DNA from: JBKCUI01 sp052161625
GTDB lineage: Bacteria > Planctomycetota > Planctomycetia > Pirellulales > Pirellulaceae
NCBI GenBank assembly: GCA_052161625.1
Contig: CP197412.1
Length of the DNA: 64,000 bases
Strand: one strand, 5' to 3'
In this document: positions 1-7,490 of the stretch, in pieces
Layout of the letters: each line of letters opens with the position of its first letter
Position numbering within the stretch: the stretch's first letter is position 1
Notes under the pieces: model-generated
Told to the model about the DNA's origin: nothing
The model's database searches: none
The model's input: only the letters and a program-made list of their open reading frames with translations
Translations under genes and position numbers: made by a program

Positions 1-264
1 ATAGCAGCGTCGATTGGTCTCGTCTTCAAATTTCTTGATGTAATAGCGATCGCTGCGAGCGAAGAGTTTCCAGTCGATGGTACGCGGATCGTCTCCTTCG
101 CTAAAAGGGCGATACTCGCTGAACTCCACCGAAAACCCGTGTCGCGGCGAACGATGCAATCCGCTGTGAAATCCATCGACGATTCGCTTAGCTCGCCACT
201 GCAGATTATCCATCCGCATGATGGCTGCCATGTCGATCCAGCCCACCGATGTTTCCTGATTCAT
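1..264 (-). CDS. DUF58 domain protein, N-terminal part (cut by window start)
   Basis: Reading on the minus strand from an ATG at 264, the frame stays open for 88 codons to the window edge, so only the first 88 residues are visible. They contain the usual opening of DUF58 proteins: a basic stretch, then HRSPRHGFSVEFSEYRPF, EGDDPRTIDWKLFARSDR and YIKKFEDETN. In this family the conserved RxYxxGDxxRxIDW-like block precedes a von Willebrand factor A-like domain, and the genes usually sit with a MoxR-type AAA ATPase. The rest of the gene and any moxR partner lie outside the window. The exact role of the family is poorly defined; a part in assembly or maturation of envelope proteins is a general expectation for MoxR/DUF58 systems. 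radC ends 126 bases upstream on the same strand. Confidence 0.85.
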   Translation of the reverse strand, partial: MNQETSVGWIDMAAIMRMDNLQWRAKRIVDGFHSGLHRSPRHGFSVEFSEYRPFSEGDDPRTIDWKLFARSDRYYIKKFEDETNRRCY

Positions 265-389
265 TGCAACGCTCTCGTTAGGCGTGGAAGTCCTGGACGC
301 GAACCGACCAATCTACAGGTTGCGCCAGGCAAAAGCAACGAAACGCACTTGCGATGCGACCGCAATAGAAGGATTCAACCAAAGCGGGT

Positions 390-1334
390 TCAGCCCGCGA
401 GCACACTGCGGCCTCGTTCTTTGGCAACAACAATATGGTCGAGGACTCGAATACCGATCAGTTCCCCCGCTTGACTCAAACGATCCGTCACCGCACGATC
501 TTCTCGGCTCGGTGTGGGATCGCCCGAGGGATGGTTATGAACCAGTAGGATGGCCGAAGCGCTATCGCGAATCGCTGCTCGAAAGACTTCGCGCGGATGG
601 ACCAAACTGGCATCGAGCGTGCCGGTAGTAATGTGATGGGTTCGGATCGGTCCGAGCTGCGTATCGAGGGTCACGATGTGAAACTCCTCTTGCTTGCCAT
701 CGATCGCCAATCGGTAAAAGGCCTTCATGCAGTATTGAATAGCATCCTCCGATCCGCGAATACGGACGGGGGTTTTGGTGTTCTGATCTCGCAACATCGC
801 AATGCGGCGGCCTAACTCCACTCCTGCCATGATCTGGGCGTAGCTATCCTTGCGAATGGCTTTACTGATAAGACGCAATTCGGACAGACTGGCATCGGGC
901 AATCCCGATAGCGCCTCATCCGCAAATTGGTTGGCTATACGACGTCCTGCCTGGACAGCCGAGTCACCTGGCACTCCGACCCGGATCAAAATGGCGAGGA
1001 GTTGGCCGATGGTCAGCGAACTGGGGCCATGAAGAATTAGTTGCTCGCGCGGGCGATCCTGCTCGGGGGATTGTTTTACTTGATCCCCGTACACTTGCTG
1101 ATTCACCCATTGGTCGGGATCCAAAGGCTTGGATTTCGACCAGCGGTAAACCTCTTGGCGTTCTTCTTGGAATCGGTCCAAGTGCCCAGCTTGCGCGAGC
1201 TGCTTGAGGATGCGCGTGACATAGGCTGGAGCCGCGTCGCTGCATTGCAGCTTCGCGGTAGTTGGGGAGAACTCCTCCAGTTGCTGGATGACATAGAGGA
1301 TGGAACGAAGGCGGCGTGTTCTGTCGTGATTCAC
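390..1334 (-). CDS. radC: RadC-family JAB-domain protein with N-terminal extension
   Basis: The C-terminal half carries the RadC JAB/MPN metalloprotease-like signature LLVHNHPSGDPTPSREDR (HxH, a following S and D), preceded by the family's helix-hairpin-helix-like region (around GPSSLTIGQLLAILIRVG). RadC was once linked to DNA repair, but its biochemical role is unsettled. About 80 extra residues precede the usual RadC start; they read like a small winged-helix domain (TRRLRSILYVIQQLEEF, then YVTRILKQLAQAGHLDR), which most RadC proteins lack. The start is uncertain: a GTG at 1334 has AAGGA eight bases upstream, and a TTG at 1367 has GGGGAG four bases upstream. I chose the GTG, giving 314 residues. 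It lies downstream of spoVG on the same strand. Confidence 0.9.
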   Translation of the reverse strand: MNHDRTRRLRSILYVIQQLEEFSPTTAKLQCSDAAPAYVTRILKQLAQAGHLDRFQEERQEVYRWSKSKPLDPDQWVNQQVYGDQVKQSPEQDRPREQLILHGPSSLTIGQLLAILIRVGVPGDSAVQAGRRIANQFADEALSGLPDASLSELRLISKAIRKDSYAQIMAGVELGRRIAMLRDQNTKTPVRIRGSEDAIQYCMKAFYRLAIDGKQEEFHIVTLDTQLGPIRTHHITTGTLDASLVHPREVFRAAIRDSASAILLVHNHPSGDPTPSREDRAVTDRLSQAGELIGIRVLDHIVVAKERGRSVLAG

Positions 1335-1507
1335 CCGAGTGGTCCTTGCAATAGAAGGCGTGCGCAAAGGGCTCCCCGCAGCAAGGTCTATGCGTGAACC
1401 GATGGGTAGGGGCTAGAAGCGAGCGTGCGGTGGAGCCTTACCCAAAGAAACGATTGATCGAAGCCATCATAGCGAAAGTCGACAGTGGATGGTGGTTTTG
1501 GCAGCGA

Positions 1508-2065
1508 TTAGCCTTCAAAGATCCCGTCGCCGAAGTGTTTTTTGTCCTGGTGTTTGGAACTGGAGGATGGCGGCCGATCCAACATGTGGGGCTTTGGGAT
1601 GCTGTGACCCCCTATGGATCCCTCGTTTCCTTCGGGACCGCTGTCGGCGTACTCGTCGTCGTACCTGGATTTGTACCCCGGTAGTTTGGCTCGTTCCAGT
1701 TCGAGCATATACTCACCGATGACCGAGCTTTGAATAAGGTCCCTGCAAGCTTGATTGATGGGGTGAGCGATGTCTGCGTAGAGTTTGTTGGGGTTTCCGC
1801 CTTCGACGTCGCGCAGATCCTGTGGGCCGCGAAGCCGTCCGCCGCACTGGTTGCAATACTGGCTGCGCAGATGATTCTTGTTGCCGCAGCGGCCGCATCG
1901 AGCGGACATCTTCCGGCTCGGCATTGCAACAAATGGACCGTTGGTTCCTTCGATGATTTTCAAATCACGGATCACGAAACACTGATCGATCGTAATCGAA
2001 CAGAAGGCGCGGAGCCGATCCTCGGAATCCTCCATCAACTTGATTCGAACCTCGGTGATTTCCAT
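1508..2065 (-). CDS. spoVG: SpoVG-family regulator with inserted zinc ribbon
   Basis: The first 50 residues match SpoVG closely (MEITEVRIKL, RAFCSITID, FVIRDLKIIEG, GPFVAMPSRK), and the family's last block resumes as YADIAHPIN at about residues 96-104. Between MPSRK and YADIAHPIN, where Bacillus SpoVG has only a few residues, there are about 43 extra residues containing Cys57-x2-Cys60-x10-Cys71-x2-Cys74, a C4 zinc-ribbon arrangement. The tail is charged and disordered. SpoVG proteins are small nucleic-acid-binding regulators. The frame continues upstream to 2188, but homology starts at the ATG at 2065 (185 residues), which has a purine-rich GGGAAA just before it. It sits 37 bases after ispE, an arrangement I associate with planctomycetes and some firmicutes. 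Confidence 0.9.
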   Translation of the reverse strand: MEITEVRIKLMEDSEDRLRAFCSITIDQCFVIRDLKIIEGTNGPFVAMPSRKMSARCGRCGNKNHLRSQYCNQCGGRLRGPQDLRDVEGGNPNKLYADIAHPINQACRDLIQSSVIGEYMLELERAKLPGYKSRYDDEYADSGPEGNEGSIGGHSIPKPHMLDRPPSSSSKHQDKKHFGDGIFEG

Positions 2066-2102
2066 CGTTTCCCGCACTCCATTCTCGACCAACAACGACT
2101 CG

Positions 2103-3131
2103 CTATGGGGATCGCCCCGCTGCGATCTGCGTGAACCCCTTTGGATGTGGCTGGCGCCATGGTCGCACTGCGTAAGCACGAACGGCACACTGACTCTGCA
2201 ATTCTCTAGCTACTCTCTCGGCTTGCTCCCAGCTTCGGCACAAGCAAAATCGGGCCGAACCGCTCCCGGATAAGGCTTGACCGAACTGATCATAACGATC
2301 AATCCATCTACCCGCACGCGAAATCCAGTCGGTGACCTGGTTCGCTGGGTACTCCAAGGCATTGTAAAGCTCTTTGCCGACTTCCATTTCATTATTGCAT
2401 GATAGCGCTTGGATAAGCTTTGCGGGCGAACGCCTCTCTGTTCCTACTACGCGTACTTTCGAAAAGACTTCCGCAGTTCCACAGCCAACCGGGGGGTGGG
2501 CGAGCACGATCGACCAGTCTGATAGATTCCCCGGTAAAGGCTCGATCTGCTCGCCTCGCCCGCCGCATCGCGCTATCCAAAAGTCATCCTGATTGGCTCC
2601 CTCCAAAAAGAAATTGATGTCGCTGCCAAGCTCCCTTGCGCAGTGCAGCACTTGCTCCCATCCTCGAGACATCGCATCTGCCGATGGGGACAACGCCAGA
2701 AATGCGAGCCAGAGTGCTGCCGCGGCATCGGCACTTCCACCCCCCAACCCTGCCATCGAAGGAATCCGCTTGTGCAGATGAATCGATCCGCCGAGGGACT
2801 TGGGGGCTCCGTGATCGCTAGCGAACGACTCGACACTTAGGCGATCGACGAGTAACCGCATGGCGCGAATGACCAGATTGCGATCGTCGCCAGGTATCTT
2901 CCAGGCTGGATCGGTGTCGCTGAGAGGTTGGTCATCTTCCAAAGTCACATTGAGCCGAAATGCACCAGATCGGTCAGGGAGGAAAGTGAGTTCATCGCAT
3001 AGGGAGACCGCGAGCATCACGGTGTCCAAGTCGTGGTAGCCGTCGGAACGCTTCCCGAGCACTTCGAGAAAGAGATTGATCTTGCACGGTACGGTGACCT
3101 TGTAGCCACCCCCGTAGGATTCGACACGCAT
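2103..3131 (-). CDS. ispE: 4-diphosphocytidyl-2-C-methyl-D-erythritol kinase
   Basis: This GHMP kinase phosphorylates CDP-methylerythritol in the MEP pathway of isoprenoid precursor synthesis, in the cytoplasm. The N-terminal block PCKINLFLEVLGKRSDGYHDL is typical of IspE, and the GHMP ATP-binding loop appears as MAGLGGGSADAAAALW. A later GSGSARFCL matches the third GHMP motif. At 342 residues it is somewhat longer than the usual 280-310, the excess lying in loops and a basic C-terminus. It starts 15 bases after the rhodanese gene and is followed by spoVG, so rhodanese-ispE-spoVG look like one transcript. Confidence 0.95.
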   Translation of the reverse strand: MRVESYGGGYKVTVPCKINLFLEVLGKRSDGYHDLDTVMLAVSLCDELTFLPDRSGAFRLNVTLEDDQPLSDTDPAWKIPGDDRNLVIRAMRLLVDRLSVESFASDHGAPKSLGGSIHLHKRIPSMAGLGGGSADAAAALWLAFLALSPSADAMSRGWEQVLHCARELGSDINFFLEGANQDDFWIARCGGRGEQIEPLPGNLSDWSIVLAHPPVGCGTAEVFSKVRVVGTERRSPAKLIQALSCNNEMEVGKELYNALEYPANQVTDWISRAGRWIDRYDQFGQALSGSGSARFCLCRSWEQAERVARELQSQCAVRAYAVRPWRQPHPKGFTQIAAGRSP

Positions 3132-3146
3132 GGGCAGAAGTTTCCG

Positions 3147-3521
3147 TTACTTGGTAGTTGGGTAACCGGCGTCGGTCCAACCTCGCCATCCCCCATCCAC
3201 GCTGGTCACATTGGTGTAGCCCATCTTCGCCAGGTTGTCGGCGGCCAAGGCGGATCGAAAGCCTCCACCGCAGTAGAGAAGTATCGGAGCATGAATGTCG
3301 GGAATCGTCGCCTCGATATCCCTTTCAATAATCCCTTTGCCTAAATGGACTGCTCCGGGAATATGTCCAGCTGCGAACTCGCTTTCTTCTCGTACGTCGA
3401 TCAAGTGAAGGGAGTCCCGGGCGTCGATCTTCTGTTTGAGATCGTCGACGGTGCATTCATGAACGCTTGGACGGATGCTCTCCACCAATGCGAGAAACCG
3501 GGGTGCATGTTGCTTGGCCAT
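3147..3521 (-). CDS. Rhodanese-like domain protein
   Basis: A single-domain rhodanese of 124 residues without a signal peptide. The CH2A-like LIDVREESEFAAGHIPGAVHL and the active-site loop LLYCGGGFRSALAAD are present; the Cys in CGGGFR is the persulfide-carrying residue in active members, so the enzyme is probably catalytically competent. The substrate cannot be read from sequence; single-domain rhodaneses often act in sulfur relay or as thiosulfate:acceptor sulfurtransferases. The ATG at 3521 is the first in frame. It is the first gene of an apparent operon with ispE and spoVG. Confidence 0.9.
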   Translation of the reverse strand: MAKQHAPRFLALVESIRPSVHECTVDDLKQKIDARDSLHLIDVREESEFAAGHIPGAVHLGKGIIERDIEATIPDIHAPILLYCGGGFRSALAADNLAKMGYTNVTSVDGGWRGWTDAGYPTTK

Positions 3522-3720
3522 AGAAATCGACGCTGCTCCAAGTGGATTTGGTAAGGAAGCTAAACCGTAACAGTGGCCATTCGACCGAATCTTGATTTTT
3601 TTCGCAACGGGCTGAAGAACCGGACCATCCGCTGCCGATACTCCTTTTACGGGTCTCGTGTCTCACGTCGTTTCACTACGACGCGAGAGGTCGCTCGAGG
3701 TGTCCCCTTTGGAGGTCAAC

Positions 3721-3969
3721 ATGGGTCGTGCATATGCCGCTTGCTTGGGGTGCTTGGCGCTCGCAAGCTGTATTGGCTATGGACTGCTGATGTCGGCTCC
3801 CGCAGAGGACATCTTGGTTCGGGGGATTTCCATGCTTTTTGTCTTTGCGGCAATCGGATGGGTCGTTGGGAAAACGGCCGAGACGATCGTCAGGCAAAGC
3901 ATCGAGTGGAACTACCGGGCTACGATCGAGCGGCTGCGTCAAAGAAATTCAGGTGCGTCGAGCGAGTAA
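3721..3969 (+). CDS. Small two-helix membrane protein upstream of the fliA-type gene
   Basis: I chose the ATG at 3721 because a full GGAGG (3711-3715) lies five bases upstream, giving 82 residues. Two hydrophobic helices are visible, about residues 5-25 (CLGCLALASCIGYGLLM) and 35-52 (ISMLFVFAAIGWVVG), followed by a charged cytoplasmic-looking tail. I do not recognise the family. The next plus-strand gene is a flagellar-type sigma factor 270 bases downstream, and a link to motility is possible but not shown. An upstream in-frame start at 3658 exists but lacks a ribosome-binding site. Confidence 0.65.
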   Translation: MGRAYAACLGCLALASCIGYGLLMSAPAEDILVRGISMLFVFAAIGWVVGKTAETIVRQSIEWNYRATIERLRQRNSGASSE

Positions 3970-4182
3970 ATCGCATGGGATGGGTAATTCAGCGAAGGCA
4001 GAGAATTGGGTCACCAAATCTTTGGTTAACTGACGTAGAACTCGCCAAGGCAACTCGGTAGAGTCCCCATCCGCGAGACGCACCTCGACGAATTGACGTT
4101 CGCGACGACCTTGAACGCTTCCCGGCAGGATGCTCGGTTGCGTTCCCCAGCAAAAGGTTGGGCAATTGGTCTTACGAATCAA
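3949..4182 (-). CDS. Possible small protein antisense to the gap before the fliA-type gene
   Basis: A 77-codon minus-strand frame that fills most of the 270-base gap between two plus-strand genes and overlaps the end of the upstream one by about 20 bases. Its translation looks protein-like rather than random (for example RQFVEVRLADGDSTELPW and VLRQLTKDLVTQFSAF), but I recognise no family. The only usable start is a TTG at 4182 with no clear ribosome-binding site, and the open frame continues upstream without a better start into the 5' end of the sigma gene. It may be a real small gene, a decayed gene or chance. Confidence 0.28.
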   Translation of the reverse strand: MIRKTNCPTFCWGTQPSILPGSVQGRRERQFVEVRLADGDSTELPWRVLRQLTKDLVTQFSAFAELPIPCDLLARRT

Positions 4183-4239
4183 ACGAGACAGACTCGAAAG
4201 CGTCTCGATTAACTTGCCATAGCAATCACGGAGGATCGG

Positions 4240-5022
4240 ATGGCGACCACTGTAGCATCGAATATCGACATTGCGGACGTTTGGAATAAATTCAAAGCGG
4301 ATCCAAGCAATGTGGATTTGAGAAATATTCTCATCGAACGCTACATGCCTCTCGTACGTTTCAACGGCGAACGTCTCCGAGCTAAGCTTCCCGAGGGAGT
4401 CGAGCTGGACGATCTGATCAGCGCTGGGATCTTTGGCCTCATGGATGCCATCGATGCCTTTGACATGGAACGAGGCGTGAAGTTCGAAACCTACTGCGTT
4501 CCCCGTATCCGCGGCGCGATGCTCGACGAACTCCGAACGATGGACTGGGTTCCGCGGTTGGTGCGGAGCAAGGCGAGCAAGCTAAACGAAGCCACCAAAT
4601 TGCTCGAAGCCAAATATGGCCGTGCCCCAACCACCCACGAGCTCTCGGCATACATGGGAATCTCCATCGACGAGCTGGAGAAGATGAAGAGCGATGCAGC
4701 CGCTGTCGGATTGGTTTCACTTAACAAGAAGTGGTACGAAACCGATAGCTACAAGGATGTGCGCGAAATCGACGTCCTCGAAGATAAACGGAGCGAAGAC
4801 CCCACCCGCCGCATCAGCAAGAGCGATTTGATGCGATTGGTGACCAAGGGGCTGAATCGCAACGAACGTCTCATCATCATCCTCTACTACTACGAGGAAC
4901 TGACGATGAAGGAAATCGGTGCAACGCTCGACTTGAGCGAAAGCCGCGTCAGCCAAATGCACACGAGCATCGTTCAGCGATTGCAGGAACAACTGGGCCG
5001 GCGTCGCGTCGAAATGGGCTAA
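4240..5022 (+). CDS. fliA: FliA/WhiG-family sigma-28 RNA polymerase sigma factor
   Basis: 260 residues with the three regions of flagellar/sporulation sigma-28 factors: region 2 (RYMPLVRFNGERL, then ELDDLISAGIFGLMDAIDAFD and GVKFETYCVPRIRGAMLDELR), region 3 (a weaker KLNEATKLLEAKYGRAPTT block) and region 4 (LNRNERLIIILYYYEELTMKEIGATLDLSESRVSQMH). The pattern SAGIFGLMDAI and W at region 2.4 fit FliA/WhiG rather than SigB/SigF. The ATG has GGAGG five bases upstream. A strong terminator follows. In flagellated bacteria this factor drives late flagellar genes; a FliN-like gene occurs at 15 kb but no flagellar cluster surrounds it. Confidence 0.92.
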   Translation: MATTVASNIDIADVWNKFKADPSNVDLRNILIERYMPLVRFNGERLRAKLPEGVELDDLISAGIFGLMDAIDAFDMERGVKFETYCVPRIRGAMLDELRTMDWVPRLVRSKASKLNEATKLLEAKYGRAPTTHELSAYMGISIDELEKMKSDAAAVGLVSLNKKWYETDSYKDVREIDVLEDKRSEDPTRRISKSDLMRLVTKGLNRNERLIIILYYYEELTMKEIGATLDLSESRVSQMHTSIVQRLQEQLGRRRVEMG

Positions 5023-5074
5023 GACCCGAGGGGTGTTGCCAGGAAGACAAGATCTTCAAGAATGCATTTTCAGG

Positions 5075-5104
5075 CCGCAGGAGCAACACCTGCGGTTTTT
5101 TTTT
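5075..5104 (+). terminator. Rho-independent terminator after the fliA-type gene
   Basis: CCGCAGG (5075-5081), a 7-base loop, CCTGCGG (5089-5095), then nine T. Perfect 7-bp stem with a long U tract on the plus strand only; ends transcription of the sigma factor 50 bases after its stop. Confidence 0.9.
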
Positions 5105-5180
5105 CTCGGTCCCCGGTGCAACGGTTAGTTAACAAGCTGCGGTTGGCTTACCGGCAGGGGGGCATACTGGCAACGGCTGT

Positions 5181-6041
5181 CTACTGACCTTGGATGACCG
5201 GATTGCTAAGGATTCCGACGGATTCGATTTCGATTTCGACCACATCCCCTTCGCGTAGAAAGCGAGGTGGAGTGCGAGCCATGCCGACTCCGGGTGGTGT
5301 GCCGGTGTAGATGACGTCTCCTGGGTCCAACGTCATGACTTGGGAAATGTACGAGACCAACTGAGCGGGTTGGAAGATGAGCTCTTGGGTCGTCGAGTCT
5401 TGCATTGTTTCGCCGTTGATGCGGCATTGGATGCGAAGACGGCTGGTGTCTGGAACTTCATCTGCAGTGACAATCGCAGGTCCAAGCGGTGCGAAGGTGT
5501 CGAAGGACTTTCCAAGAAACCATTGCTTGCCAGGTTTCCCTTTTTGCCAATCGCGGGCCGATACATCGTGTCCCACCGAGTAGCCAAAAATGCCAGCCGT
5601 GGCGTCGGCCTCGCTCACTGATTTCATGGTTTGTCCGATGACCAGCACAAGTTCGGCTTCGAAGTCCACTTCGTTGCTGACAGGGGGCAATACGATCGGA
5701 GCGTCTGGGCCGATCATAGAGGTCGGCATCTTGCAGAAAACAATCGGCTCGTCTGGAATCGGAGCCTTGGTTTCGATGGCATGGTCTCGATAGTTGAGGC
5801 CGATGCACAGAATCTTGCGAGGGGTATCGATGGGGCAGAGCACCCGCAGCGGCTGTTCGCTGGTCCCCAGTTTCTTTGCCAAACTTTGAATACGCGGAAG
5901 ATAAGTCTTCCACTTGGCAATCAATTCGACCGTCGAGAGAGGAAGCGTCGGGTCGGCGAGCGTGAGGTCCTGAATTCCGTACTGAACCTGCAAACCCCAG
6001 CCGATGGACTCATCGGGCCGGGAGAAACGAACAAGCCGCAT
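5181..6041 (-). CDS. Fumarylacetoacetate hydrolase (FAH) family protein
   Basis: 286 residues. The C-terminal catalytic domain starts with KILCIGLNYRDHA and holds the metal-binding FAH signature (EVDFEAELVLVIG, with acidic residues that bind Mg/Mn), GYSVGHDVSARDWQ, KSFDTFAPLGP and TGTPPGVG. The N-terminal ~65 residues form the usual small FAH-family domain. The family covers 2-hydroxyhepta-2,4-diene-1,7-dioate isomerases, acylpyruvases and oxaloacetate decarboxylases; the substrate cannot be told from sequence. It lies 59 bases after infC on the same strand with no terminator visible between, so it may be co-transcribed. Confidence 0.92.
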   Translation of the reverse strand: MRLVRFSRPDESIGWGLQVQYGIQDLTLADPTLPLSTVELIAKWKTYLPRIQSLAKKLGTSEQPLRVLCPIDTPRKILCIGLNYRDHAIETKAPIPDEPIVFCKMPTSMIGPDAPIVLPPVSNEVDFEAELVLVIGQTMKSVSEADATAGIFGYSVGHDVSARDWQKGKPGKQWFLGKSFDTFAPLGPAIVTADEVPDTSRLRIQCRINGETMQDSTTQELIFQPAQLVSYISQVMTLDPGDVIYTGTPPGVGMARTPPRFLREGDVVEIEIESVGILSNPVIQGQ

Positions 6042-6100
6042 AACTAACCATCCATCTCTACGACAAAACGAACACCAAACATCCTACTTGCCAAAAGACT

Positions 6101-6607
6101 CTACTTGGGCGCAACCATAGCAATCATCTTCTTGCCTTGTTGCAACGGGGGTTGCTCGATCTTGGAGTACTCCGCCAGTTCCTGCAGAACACTTTCCATG
6201 ACGCGGCGTCCTTCATCGACGTGCGCCATTTCGCGTCCCCGGAAGATCACCGAAACTTGCACTTTGTCTTTGTGCTTCAAAAACCCGATGGCTTGGCGAA
6301 TCTTGGTTTCCACGTCGTGGTCCCCTGTCTTCGGTCTCAAACGAATTTCTTTGGTCTTCGTTTGGTGGGTCTTTCCCCCCGCTTTCTTGCTCTTCTCGTA
6401 TTTGTATTTACCGAAGTCCATGATTCGGCACACGGGTGGCTTCTCGTTAGGAGCCACTTCGACAAGATCCAAACCGGCGTCGCGAGCCCGATTGAGTGCT
6501 TCGTCGGTCGGGATCACACCGTACTGGGTGCCGTCGGGACCGATAACCCGCACTGGAGAAATACGGATCTGATTGTTGACTCGCGTTTGAATACGTTCTC
6601 TTTCGAT
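6101..6607 (-). CDS. infC: Translation initiation factor IF-3, non-AUG start likely
   Basis: Contains both IF-3 domains: the N-domain (RVIGPDGTQYGVIPTDEAL, DLVEVAP, PPVCRIMDFGKYKYE) and the C-domain (KEIRLRPKTGDHDVETKIRQA, VSVIFRGREMAH). The first standard start is a GTG at 6553, but the family's conserved N-terminal block continues upstream in frame as VNNQIRISP (IF-3 normally has an N-x-x-IR motif here). No ATG, GTG or TTG exists in that extension. The candidates are ATC at 6607, eight bases after GAGGG, and ATT at 6592. I chose 6607 (168 residues). IF-3 genes with AUU/AUC/AUA starts are known, and IF-3 represses its own mRNA through this codon. No rpmI or rplT follows; the next gene is an FAH-family hydrolase. 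Confidence 0.9.
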   Translation of the reverse strand: MERERIQTRVNNQIRISPVRVIGPDGTQYGVIPTDEALNRARDAGLDLVEVAPNEKPPVCRIMDFGKYKYEKSKKAGGKTHQTKTKEIRLRPKTGDHDVETKIRQAIGFLKHKDKVQVSVIFRGREMAHVDEGRRVMESVLQELAEYSKIEQPPLQQGKKMIAMVAPK

Positions 6608-6922
6608 TGCAAAAACCCTCGCACCAGGACATGAAAATGGGATCGCTCGATTCGTGGGTGAACCAAGCGACCAGGAAGCCGACGCAGTCTTTTTTGCCGC
6701 ACCGGCGCAGATTGCCTAAAGTATCTCCAAACATCGTGGCTGCGGTCAACAGAACTTTAGAGATTTTACGAGTTGTTCAGATATTCTGGCCTTTACCTGG
6801 ACGGCTGGATTATCGGAAAGGGCACGGCGGCTCCCCCTCCGCGATTGCTGGGAAGAGGTCTTGCAAGCCACGGAAAGCCGGCTAAAACTACGCATCTGCA
6901 TCCGAAAATGCAGTGTGCCATT
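6608..6922. other. Intergenic region between divergent infC and tRNA-Lys
   Basis: About 315 bases that must hold promoters for infC (minus) and tRNA-Lys (plus). I see no convincing gene. An open frame on the minus strand (from about 6749) overlaps infC out of frame and shows no recognisable protein. A possible tRNA promoter is listed separately. Confidence 0.6.
6861..6888 (+). promoter_or_regulatory. Candidate promoter for tRNA-Lys
   Basis: TTGCAA (6861-6866), 16-base spacer, TAAAAC (6883-6888), placing a start near 6895, about 28 bases before the tRNA. Pattern match only. Confidence 0.35.
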
Positions 6923-6995
6923 GCCCTTGTAGCTCAGTTGGTAGAGCAGATGACTCTTAATCATCGGGTCCAAGGTTCGAGTCCTTGCGGGGGCA
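6923..6995 (+). tRNA. tRNA-Lys (anticodon CTT)
   Basis: A complete 73-base cloverleaf. Acceptor GCCCTTG pairs with CGGGGGC (two G-U pairs); D arm GCTC/GAGC; anticodon stem GATGA/TCATC around loop CTCTTAA, giving anticodon CTT, which reads AAG (lysine); T arm CAAGG/CCTTG around TTCGAGT; discriminator A. The 3' CCA is not encoded. A terminator follows within 20 bases, so it is transcribed alone. Confidence 0.97.
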
Positions 6996-7012
6996 CTCCA
7001 AACAACCAATCA

Positions 7013-7035
7013 GGCCGGGATTTCCCGGCCTTTTT
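7013..7035 (+). terminator. Rho-independent terminator after tRNA-Lys
   Basis: GGCCGGG, 4-base loop, CCCGGCC, then five T at 7031-7035 and a further T-rich stretch. A G+C-rich stem with U tract, 17 bases after the tRNA. Confidence 0.9.
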
Positions 7036-7077
7036 CGTTTTTAGGCGGAGTGGTGGGGGCGAGGGTGGGGCGGGACG

Positions 7078-7194
7078 GAATTTCTCGCTACGGCGCTACG
7101 TCGCAAAGAAGAGAACCGGATGCAAGAGAAGGCGATGATTCAACTACTCGGTATCCACTCCGCGATCCTCCGCTCCCTCCGCGGTTGATTCACC
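7078..7194 (+). repeat. Intergenic direct repeat, copy 1
   Basis: Runs from GAATTTCTCGCTACGG to GGTTGATTCACCA and is about 95 percent identical to copy 2 at 7491-7599. It contains an extra block near 7172-7180 (TCCCTCCGC) that duplicates the neighbouring CCTCCGC unit. The end is a CCGCGATCCTCCGC...CCGCGGTT motif, a sequence style found in dispersed bacterial intergenic repeats. Confidence 0.85.
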
Positions 7195-7278
7195 ACGGAA
7201 TTCAAACAGTAGCAGCACGATTGATAAGCTCTGGGAAGGGGGCTGGACGGGCGACATCACCAATCGGCGTGAGAAGAG

Positions 7279-7313
7279 TTAACCGCGGAGATTGCGGAGA
7301 AGCGCGGAGGGAA
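7279..7313 (-). repeat. Inverted relative of the CCTCCGCGGTT repeat end
   Basis: TTAACCGCGGAGATTGCGG followed by AGAAGCGCGGAGGGAA is, on the opposite strand, a relative of the CTCCGCG...CCTCCGCGGTTGA end of copy 1 (7160-7190). The two could pair across about 90 bases. Likely a fragment of the same dispersed element. Confidence 0.55.
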
Positions 7314-7490
7314 GAGGATTGGGGATCCGTGCAATCACAGGAAGATCCGCGATGAGACCGAATGAAGGGGAGGCAAAGATAAGGGGCTAAGTCGAATTCG
7401 ATCAGGCTAGACTCTCCATCCCCGACACTCCTCGTCAGAGTCCCAACTCAATCCCTGGCGAGCTACTCTCTTCGGATCCAGGCCAGTGAA

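Noticed and set aside
6447..6749. A 100-codon minus-strand frame overlapping the infC start
   Set aside because: Out of frame with infC, no recognised family; could at most be a leader ORF, which I cannot support.
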